Shown here: piece by piece, positions 1-5,069 of the stretch
Numbering within the stretch: the first letter of the stretch is position 1
Layout: each line of letters starts with the position of its first letter
Assembly: GCA_005239615.1 (NCBI GenBank)
Contig: SBBR01000107.1
Coordinates: 1-8,435 of the forward strand
Source of the DNA: an archaeon
GTDB lineage: Archaea > Iainarchaeota > Iainarchaeia > Iainarchaeales > Iainarchaeaceae
Length of the DNA: 8,435 nt
Direction: 5' to 3'
Notes under the pieces: generated by a model
The model's input: only the letters and a program-made list of their open reading frames with translations
What the model was told of the DNA's origin: nothing
The model's database searches: none
Program-made: the position numbers and the translations under genes

Positions 1-40
1 GGGTATTTGCTCAGGTTTATTCAAAAGACCTGGTGAAAAA

Positions 41-157
41 ATGATCTGCCCGCACTGCCGTTCAGGAGGAATGAAGCCCGCACCTGAATTGAAGGGCAGG
101 CAATACAGGTGCCAGGACTGCGGGTATGAGGGTCCGGCGCCCATTGGCCTTATGTGA
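41..157 (+). CDS. small zinc-ribbon protein (38 aa), upstream partner of herA
   Basis: A 38-residue ORF with two CxxC knuckles, CPHC (C3, C6) and CQDC (C24, C27), separated by 17 residues. This is the spacing of a single treble-clef or zinc-ribbon fold that binds one zinc ion. The chosen start is ATG at 41, because a GGTGA Shine-Dalgarno lies at 32-36 with a 4-nt spacer. The same frame stays open to the left edge, so the ORF could instead be the C-terminal tail of a longer gene; the ribosome binding site argues against this. The stop at 155-157 lies 21 nt before herA, so the two are probably co-transcribed. The function is unknown. The fold suggests nucleic-acid or protein binding, but nothing more specific can be read. 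Confidence 0.6.
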   Translation: MICPHCRSGGMKPAPELKGRQYRCQDCGYEGPAPIGLM

Positions 158-169
158 TTATTGGATTTT

Positions 170-173
170 GGTG
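170..173 (+). promoter_or_regulatory. ribosome binding site deciding the herA start
   Basis: GGTG lies 5 nt ahead of ATG 179. It favours this start over the in-frame TTG at 161, which would add six residues and has no comparable upstream site. Confidence 0.55.
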
Positions 174-178
174 TTTGC

Positions 179-1792
179 ATGGCAGAAAAAATTATTGATA
201 AATCAATGGAGGAAATAGGTACTGTGATTTCCACTCTGGAGGGGCCCTCGCCCGGCAGCGTGGACTTTATTGTCTACACAGGCGTTATTCATCGCGGCCA
301 GTTCGTGGAAATGGATTACGCCGAAGGCACGCTTGTCGCGCTCGTCACGAATGTGATGAAGAGCAACCGTTACTTCGAGAGGTTTGAGAGTGTCAAGGAG
401 TTCGAGCGTTCGGGCACGAAGATTTTCGAGCAGTTTCCCACGCAAGAGTGGGAATACCTTGTCGCAATGACCCGGCCGCTCGGCTCGTACGACAAGGGCC
501 TTATCAAGCGCTCAACTTTCCCACCCTCGCCCGGAACTAAGGTGAGGATTGCAACACGCGGCACGCTTGAAAAGTTCCTCGGCTTTGATTTGGAAAGAGG
601 CCTGCTCTTGGGGGAGATTGAGCACCACGACACGCCGGTGAAGCTGAACCTCTCGCGGCTCTTCCAGAAACACCTCGCCATATTGGCGATGTCTGGAGCG
701 GGAAAATCGAATTTGTCGGCAGTGATGATTGAAGAACTTTTGCAGAGGAAAAAGGATCACGGTCGTATCGGCGTTGTGGTGATGGACCCACACGGTGAGT
801 ACCGGGCGTTTGCCGAGCCTGTGCGCGTCTCTGAGGGTGGAAAGGGCAAAGGCATGGGCACCGGTTCAGTGCAAGGCATTGTGGATTTTTCCTCCAAAAC
901 GCGGTTCGTGCGCGCTGGCGAAATACAAATAGGCGTGCCAAAGCTCTCAATCGGCTTGCTCGCTGCGCTGATTCCAGGCCTCTCCGCACCGCAGAGGCGG
1001 GACCTCGCGAGGGTTATCGACATGCTCCGCAGGGAGATGAAGGAGGGCATGGGGCCTTTTGATTTCGGCGCGGTGAAGGCGGGGATTTCACGCGATGCGG
1101 AAATAAAGGGTTCCACTAAGGATGCGCTTATTGGCTGGGTAATGTCCTTGGAGCAGCTCGGCCTTTTCGGAAAGACTGATAACCCAGGCATCACGGATTT
1201 GGTGAGGCCCGGCCAGCTCACGGTGATTGACCTGAGCGACGTCATTGACCTCAAGAAGAAGCAGATAATCGTTGCATACTACGCGCGCAAGCTGTTCGAT
1301 GAGCGCAGGCTGAAGAAGGTGCCGCCCTTCACGCTCATATGCGAGGAAGCCCACCAATTGGCCCCTGAAAAGGTCTCGAAGGAAGGCTCCATAAGCAAGC
1401 ACGTGATTGAGACGATTGCACGCGAGGGCAGGAAATTCGGCGCGAGCATCTGCCTCATTTCCCAGCGCCCAGTAAACCTCTCCACAACAGCGTTGTCGCA
1501 ATGCGGTACGCACATAATCCTGCGGGTCACCAACCCCTACGACCTCGAACACATAAAGCAGACAAGCGAGGGCATAGACCAGCGCACTCTGGATATGATA
1601 ACCTCACTCCGCACGGGCGAGGCAATAATAGTTGGGGAGGCTGTCAACTACCCAGTTTTCTTCAAGGTGAGGAAAAAGCTCTCGCAGGACTCGCACCATG
1701 AAACCACGCTCGAGAAATCAGCTGTCGAGTTCGAGGAGCAGAGGGAAGAGGCCGAGAAGGACGTGAAGGACCTACTTTATAGTAGACAGTGA
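179..1792 (+). CDS. herA: HerA, bipolar DNA helicase/translocase
   Basis: A hexameric FtsK/HerA-superfamily ATPase. In archaea it works with NurA nuclease and Mre11-Rad50 to resect DNA ends for homologous recombination. From ATG 179 it has 537 residues, close to the usual length of about 500. An N-terminal HAS-barrel (about residues 10-110) opens with GTVIS. The RecA-like core carries Walker A SGAGKSN (172-178, catalytic K176) and Walker B VVVMDPHGEY (199-208, D203, E207). A second conserved strand, FTLICEEAHQLAP, starts at 384. The sensor-type block ICLISQRP (Q429, R430) follows the basic REGRKFGAS segment. The tail from about 500 is charged and probably helical. A zinc-ribbon ORF lies just upstream. 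Neither nurA nor mre11 is next to it, and rad50 is on the opposite strand from 5070. All ATPase motifs are intact, so an active enzyme is expected. Confidence 0.93.
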   Translation: MAEKIIDKSMEEIGTVISTLEGPSPGSVDFIVYTGVIHRGQFVEMDYAEGTLVALVTNVMKSNRYFERFESVKEFERSGTKIFEQFPTQEWEYLVAMTRPLGSYDKGLIKRSTFPPSPGTKVRIATRGTLEKFLGFDLERGLLLGEIEHHDTPVKLNLSRLFQKHLAILAMSGAGKSNLSAVMIEELLQRKKDHGRIGVVVMDPHGEYRAFAEPVRVSEGGKGKGMGTGSVQGIVDFSSKTRFVRAGEIQIGVPKLSIGLLAALIPGLSAPQRRDLARVIDMLRREMKEGMGPFDFGAVKAGISRDAEIKGSTKDALIGWVMSLEQLGLFGKTDNPGITDLVRPGQLTVIDLSDVIDLKKKQIIVAYYARKLFDERRLKKVPPFTLICEEAHQLAPEKVSKEGSISKHVIETIAREGRKFGASICLISQRPVNLSTTALSQCGTHIILRVTNPYDLEHIKQTSEGIDQRTLDMITSLRTGEAIIVGEAVNYPVFFKVRKKLSQDSHHETTLEKSAVEFEEQREEAEKDVKDLLYSRQ

Positions 1793-1841
1793 AAATAATT
1801 CCGGCGATTTTTCACGTCTGCTATCTTGCCCTTTCAGGACG

Positions 1842-1870
1842 AGGCCTTGCCCCTCCAAGGGGCAAGGTCT
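1842..1870 (+). terminator. strong stem-loop downstream of herA, possible terminator or 3' RNA structure
   Basis: CCTTGCCCC (1845-1853) and GGGGCAAGG (1859-1867) form a perfect 9-bp stem around a 5-nt loop. Flanking AGG and TCT extend it to 12 bp with one G-T wobble. It lies 50 nt after the herA stop. No T-run follows directly, but a pyrimidine/T-rich stretch (about 1919-1937) begins some 50 nt later and would suit archaeal termination. Whether the hairpin ends transcription or stabilises the 3' end is inference. Confidence 0.45.
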
Positions 1871-1995
1871 AGCACACCGCGTCAAATGCCGGAAAACTTT
1901 TGCGGTTTGCTAAAATATCTCCTTTTTTCTATTTTGGTATTTGTGTCATTTTTACGCTTCGGTCGCTTTTTTATGCGTTAGGTTTCTGTGCCGCA

Positions 1996-2001
1996 TTTAA
2001 A
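1996..2001 (+). promoter_or_regulatory. TATA-like box for the dedA-family gene
   Basis: TTTAAA is centred about 35 nt ahead of ATG 2033. That would place transcription start around 2025, giving a very short leader. No spaced Shine-Dalgarno is present, since GTGG directly abuts the ATG. A 9-bp direct repeat, TTAGGTTTC (1978-1986 and 2020-2028), flanks the box; its meaning is unknown. Confidence 0.4.
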
Positions 2002-2032
2002 CCTTCTGGAGCCTATCAATTAGGTTTCGTGG

Positions 2033-2644
2033 ATGATTGAGTTCATTGGCAACATAGAGGATTTGATAGCAAGCTTCGGCTACGCTGCGCTCTTCGGCAT
2101 AGTCTTCGCGGAGTCCGGGCTTTTCTTCGGCTTCTTCTTCCCAGGAGACTCCCTCCTGTTCACCACAGGCCTGCTCGTGTCGAAAGGCATCCTCGACCTG
2201 AACATTGTCCTGGTTGGAATCGCGGTTTCGGCAATCCTTGGCGACCAGGTAGGCTACTGGATGGGCACAAAGTTCGGCAGGGGCTTCTTCAGCAGGCCGG
2301 GCTCGTTCATATTCAACCCCGAGCACGTGGAGAGGGCAGAGCAGTTCTACAGGAAGCATGGGAAGAAAACAATAGTCCTCGCGCGCTTCATCCCTGCAGT
2401 GAGGACTTTCGCGCCGATTGTGGCCGGCATCGCCAAGATGGATTACCGCACGTTCGTGAGCTACAACGTCCTCGGTGGTATCTTCTGGACGCTTACTATG
2501 GTGCTCTCCGGCTTTTTCCTCGGTCGGACCATTCCAGATGCAGGAAAGTACATTGACCTTATAATAGTGGGCATAATAGTGCTCTCCATCCTCCCGATTG
2601 CATGGGAATTCGCAAAGTCGAAGATGGGCAAGCAGGCAAAATGA
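2033..2644 (+). CDS. DedA / SNARE-associated (VTT-domain) integral membrane protein
   Basis: A 203-residue polytopic membrane protein with the DedA hallmarks in order. These are an acidic residue in the first re-entrant region (E27 in AESG), FFFPGDSLLF (34-43), GDQVGYWMG (70-78), and the basic signature LARFIPAVRTFAPIVAG (116-132, with R118 and R124). Hydrophobic segments lie at about 12-35, 39-70, 141-165 and 174-192. Family members are thought to be proton-coupled lipid transporters or scramblases that act in membrane homeostasis; the substrate here cannot be told. The gene appears to be transcribed alone, with a TATA-like box at 1996-2001 and a T9 run just after the stop. The length is typical and no key residue is missing. 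Confidence 0.88.
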   Translation: MIEFIGNIEDLIASFGYAALFGIVFAESGLFFGFFFPGDSLLFTTGLLVSKGILDLNIVLVGIAVSAILGDQVGYWMGTKFGRGFFSRPGSFIFNPEHVERAEQFYRKHGKKTIVLARFIPAVRTFAPIVAGIAKMDYRTFVSYNVLGGIFWTLTMVLSGFFLGRTIPDAGKYIDLIIVGIIVLSILPIAWEFAKSKMGKQAK

Positions 2645-2653
2645 CTTTCCACA

Positions 2654-2662
2654 TTTTTTTTT
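2654..2662 (+). terminator. oligo-T terminator after dedA
   Basis: Nine consecutive T residues begin 10 nt after the DedA stop codon, with no hairpin in front. This is the usual form of archaeal intrinsic termination. Confidence 0.6.
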
Positions 2663-2795
2663 ACGTGAGCCGTTCTTTTCTCTTCCCCTCAATGGTTATT
2701 ATTAGGCGGAACTAGCACTTTTCTTTTTCCTGAGTATTCACCCACAACCTTTGGTTTTGCAGTGTCTCGCAAAGCCTATAATGCTTTACAAGGTA

Positions 2796-2816
2796 TTTTT
2801 TCGTGCAACGAAAGAA
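2796..2816. other. AT-rich hairpin in the dedA-polB-like gap
   Basis: A T6-CGT arm (2796-2804) can pair across a 3-nt loop with ACGAAA and the following A-rich tract, giving 6 perfect pairs plus about 3 more if a G-T wobble is allowed. It sits in the 239-nt gap 2645-2883, which otherwise holds only the T9 run, further T-rich stretches and a TATA-like box. It could be a second terminator or chance. Confidence 0.25.
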
Positions 2817-2855
2817 AAAGGCTCCACACCGGCAATGACCCCTCCCTCAGAACGC

Positions 2856-2863
2856 TTTTTAAG
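2856..2863 (+). promoter_or_regulatory. TATA-like box for the polymerase-like gene
   Basis: TTTTTAAG is centred about 25 nt ahead of ATG 2884, which would put transcription start at or near the start codon. There is no Shine-Dalgarno in between, consistent with a leaderless mRNA. Confidence 0.45.
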
Positions 2864-2883
2864 GGCCAAGCCGAACCCTCTTC

Positions 2884-4386
2884 ATGTTTCCCAAGGAAAG
2901 AATGTTCCTTTCAGGCGTTTCCTATAATGAGAGGAAAAGGCAGGTGGTCGCGTCCTTTACTGGCAGCCATGGCTCGGCGCGCTTCCGCTACCACTTCAAC
3001 CCCAAAGCACATTTTAGGGTGAAAGTCGATTCAGGAGAGTTGAAGCGGACTTTTTCCGGGGTAGGCATCCGGAACCTTGACGTAAGTGTGGGGCATGGGG
3101 TGGCAACTGTCACAGCTCAGGACTTTTCTACCTTGAACGTGGTATGTGAAACCGCTTCGTTGCACTCTGGAATGCCTTACTTCATACTGCCACCCGAACG
3201 GCAGTTCCTCATTGGAAAAGGCTGGGACTATTTCGATTCCTTCTCGTTCAGGAACGGGGAGCCCGAGCCAGAAAATTCTTTTGAGTTCCCTGATGCTCGC
3301 CTCGCTTTTTTTTCAGGCAGCCTCAGGGAAACCCTTTCCGCGCTCGCAAAGTCAAATCCTGGGATTGCAGCCGAAACCGCTGGAAAGGTTGCCATGTCGA
3401 GGGTTCTGAAGGTTCCGCCACATGAAGCGCCCCAGCTAGGATTAGCGACCCGGGTTTTCCTGGAGAACATAATGTTTTCCTGTTCCATGCCTATTTATGC
3501 GGCTGGCTCTGTGCAGGCTCCCGAAACCGCCTCGCTAGACATGGCAGGGATAGACTTCTCAGGCCTGCTTTCAGTTGTTGCCTCGCACCCCTCAAACAAC
3601 CTTGGCTTCGAATCCCTGGACTGTGCCTGCTGCTGCCCTGCGTCTGCAGACTCTAAGAATGTCCTCCCCTCAAGTACAGTCAACGTGCGGTTCCTGAGGG
3701 AAGGCTTTTACTTCAACCCTGTTTCCGCGGCGTGGGCTGAAATGTTTCATTCCTCCAGTCAATCGAAGGCGGCGCGTGCCTCGAGGAAGGAAGAGTTCCG
3801 GCTCCCCAATTTTCCTGCCGGCCCGTTTTCCCGCGGCGAAACCTGTCACGTGCTGCTCGCTGATGCGCTTAGGCTGCGTGATTCAGGAGAGGCAGAAATA
3901 GTTTCGCACGCGGAGCTGCACTGGTCTTGCGCGAGGCGGCAGAGCGGCCTTTCGCTTGCGCTTAGCAGGCTCAGGGAGGCTCTTGACAACCTTTCTTCCG
4001 CCGCTGAATCCGAAATAGGCAGGGCTGTCGCGTCAGCGGGTCTTGTTTATTACACTTCAGCAAGCCAGCCACTCAACATTTACCATTCCGCGCTTTTAGA
4101 GGTCATTTCCGCTGTGCTTGCCGGAGTGCCGCGCCTGCTGTGTGCAAAGGAGGACTGCTTCTTTGACCACCGCCTCGCCGTTGCGCTGGAGTGTATTGCG
4201 GGAGGGGTTGCCAGAGAGCTTGAGCAGTCGGCCTCGTGTAATGGCTACAGGGTTGCAGCGCCTTCCTTTGCAACGGTTCTTGCTGGTCGCGAAGAAGCGC
4301 ATTCAGTTTTCAGATGCCTTTCCTCACTCTGTGGGGTGGGTAAGCCCTACATAAAATTCGGCGGCTGGCAGGGCTCGCATTTTTAA
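2884..4386 (+). CDS. degenerate, probably inactive B-family DNA polymerase homologue
   Basis: A 500-residue protein; active archaeal PolB enzymes have about 780 or more. By eye, several PolB blocks appear in order. Residues 97-114 resemble the N-terminal block DIPFARRYLIDKGL. Residues 171-205 resemble the end of the exonuclease domain (LSRVTGLP, then VEWLLMREA). Residues 221-240 match palm motif A, with D224 and F225 kept but the SLYPS tyrosine and proline lost. The cysteine cluster C247/C249/C250 matches the DCECC seen after motif A in some archaeal PolBs. Residues 270-297 match REGFIPxLLxxLLxxR. Residues 343-362 match ARWYCxECAESVTAWGR. YYTSAS (389-394) sits where YGDTDS belongs, so both motif C aspartates appear replaced. 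The exonuclease I/II region is missing and no KxxxNSxYG motif B is seen. The last 100 residues are unassigned. Serine makes up 12% of the protein. A structural or regulatory role like that proposed for other inactivated archaeal PolBs is inference. The assignment rests on hand alignment. Confidence 0.6.
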   Translation: MFPKERMFLSGVSYNERKRQVVASFTGSHGSARFRYHFNPKAHFRVKVDSGELKRTFSGVGIRNLDVSVGHGVATVTAQDFSTLNVVCETASLHSGMPYFILPPERQFLIGKGWDYFDSFSFRNGEPEPENSFEFPDARLAFFSGSLRETLSALAKSNPGIAAETAGKVAMSRVLKVPPHEAPQLGLATRVFLENIMFSCSMPIYAAGSVQAPETASLDMAGIDFSGLLSVVASHPSNNLGFESLDCACCCPASADSKNVLPSSTVNVRFLREGFYFNPVSAAWAEMFHSSSQSKAARASRKEEFRLPNFPAGPFSRGETCHVLLADALRLRDSGEAEIVSHAELHWSCARRQSGLSLALSRLREALDNLSSAAESEIGRAVASAGLVYYTSASQPLNIYHSALLEVISAVLAGVPRLLCAKEDCFFDHRLAVALECIAGGVARELEQSASCNGYRVAAPSFATVLAGREEAHSVFRCLSSLCGVGKPYIKFGGWQGSHF

Positions 4387-4410
4387 TCCTTTGGCAGGAG
4401 TATTCCTTGC

Positions 4411-4416
4411 TTTAAA
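4411..4416 (+). promoter_or_regulatory. TATA-like box ahead of rpoK
   Basis: TTTAAA is centred about 24 nt before ATG 4438. This is close for a promoter feeding a transcript that also carries the GGTGAG site at 4428-4433. It may therefore be the real promoter with a very short leader, or chance with read-through from the upstream gene, whose stop is 51 nt before rpoK. Confidence 0.35.
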
Positions 4417-4427
4417 TCCCATTTTTT

Positions 4428-4433
4428 GGTGAG
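4428..4433 (+). promoter_or_regulatory. ribosome binding site deciding the rpoK start
   Basis: GGTGAG with a 4-nt spacer before ATG 4438. It rules out the in-frame TTG at 4426, which overlaps the site itself. Confidence 0.7.
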
Positions 4434-4437
4434 TACA

Positions 4438-4644
4438 ATGCCTAGGCTGACACGTTTCGAGGTAACGCGCCTGCTAAGTGCGAGGTCGCTGCAGCTTTCT
4501 CTCGGTGCTCCCGCTCTTGTCAAGGCACCGAAGCACGTCACATTCATCGAGATGGCAAAGCTCGAGATGGAGAAGAATGTGCTGCCGATTGCCGTCCTCA
4601 GGGAGTTTCCCGACGGAAGAGTGGAGAGAGTAGAGGCTAACTGA
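4438..4644 (+). CDS. rpoK: DNA-directed RNA polymerase subunit K (RpoK, Rpb6/omega homologue)
   Basis: A 68-residue small subunit of archaeal RNA polymerase, equivalent to eukaryotic Rpb6 and bacterial omega. It clamps the largest subunit and supports enzyme assembly. The family core is clear: LTRFEVTRLLSARSLQLSLG (residues 4-23) matches the conserved TRFExARxxGARALQLSxGAP block, followed by GAPALV. The C-terminal segment, with E38, E43 and KNVLPIAVLREFPDG (46-60), matches the ELxxGxxPxxVRRxxPDG tail. The acidic N-terminal extension found in Rpb6 is absent, as is normal in archaea. A GC hairpin with a T-run follows 20 nt after the stop, so transcription probably ends before eS17. Confidence 0.92.
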   Translation: MPRLTRFEVTRLLSARSLQLSLGAPALVKAPKHVTFIEMAKLEMEKNVLPIAVLREFPDGRVERVEAN

Positions 4645-4664
4645 GGCTGCATCGGTGCGGTCGG

Positions 4665-4686
4665 ACCAGGCCTGGGCCTGGTTTTT
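4665..4686 (+). terminator. hairpin plus T-run terminator after rpoK
   Basis: ACCAGGC (4665-4671) pairs with GCCTGGT (4676-4682) around a CTGG loop, and five T residues (4682-4686) complete the signal. It has the shape of a bacterial factor-independent terminator, which is less usual in archaea, where T-runs alone often suffice. Confidence 0.6.
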
Positions 4687-4728
4687 GTGCACTGGGTCGT
4701 GAGACAAAGTATAAAGGATGTTGTATAT

Positions 4729-4929
4729 ATGGGGAAAGCGGTTCCGAAGAACATCAAGAGCAAGGCAAACGCGCTCGTAAAGGCGAAGGTCACCGAATTC
4801 ACGGACGATTTCGAGGAGAACAAGAAGCTCCTTGGCACGCTCGGCATCCCTCTTGCAAAGGAGCAGCGCAACCTTGTCGCGGGCTTTCTTACCCGCAAGG
4901 TCAATAAGGCCAAGGCGCAAGCTGGGTGA
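4729..4929 (+). CDS. rps17e: 30S ribosomal protein eS17 (S17e)
   Basis: A 66-residue protein of the archaeal/eukaryotic eS17 family, a small-subunit protein with no bacterial counterpart. The opening MGKAVPKNIK matches the family's basic MGKIRPxxIK start. The core TDDFEENKKLLGTLGIPLAKEQRN (residues 24-47) matches FxxDFEENKKxVxELxxIxSKKxRN. RNLVAGFLTRKV (46-57) matches the RNxIAGYITRLVK block. ATG 4729 is chosen because it gives the family N-terminus; a GTG at 4687 in the same frame would add 14 residues with no family match. An AGGATG stretch (4715-4720) may serve as a weak ribosome binding site. A TATAAA at 4710-4715 is only about 16 nt from the ATG, too near to be this gene's promoter. The gene converges on rad50. 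Confidence 0.9.
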   Translation: MGKAVPKNIKSKANALVKAKVTEFTDDFEENKKLLGTLGIPLAKEQRNLVAGFLTRKVNKAKAQAG

Positions 4930-4933
4930 ACAA

Positions 4934-4977
4934 TATCAGGCCACGGAAGTCTTTCGGTATTCATACGTGGCCTGATA
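4934..4977. repeat. perfect 12-bp inverted repeat between convergent eS17 and rad50
   Basis: TATCAGGCCACG (4934-4945) and CGTGGCCTGATA (4966-4977) are perfect inverted copies around a 20-nt spacer, starting 5 nt after the eS17 stop. A third, imperfect copy of the left arm and its flank lies in direct orientation at 4983-4996 (11 of 14 bases match 4937-4950). Being symmetric, the structure could end or protect transcripts from both directions. No strong T-run follows on either strand. The rest of the gap up to 5069 is AT-rich and holds no gene. Confidence 0.7.
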
Positions 4978-5069
4978 GATAGTAGGCCATGAAAGTTCAC
5001 CGAATTATTTTCTTGGACTGCTATAAGCCACAATAAGCAGTTTCGGTTTTTCCGTATTTTAAGGCTCTT

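Noticed and set aside
1886..1981. 31-codon ORF with a hydrophobic stretch in the herA-dedA gap
   Set aside because: It has no ribosome site and lies in T-rich DNA, which codes for Phe/Leu/Val by chance. It also overlaps the right arm of the outer stem.
1997..2692. Minus-strand ORF of 231 codons opposite the DedA gene
   Set aside because: It is a mirror of a clear membrane protein. It is unusually rich in charged residues, His and Cys, and matches nothing known.
2762..3022. Plus-strand ORF of 86 codons ahead of the polymerase-like gene
   Set aside because: It starts at a GTG without a ribosome site, overlaps the better-supported gene in another frame, and its sequence looks like random coding.
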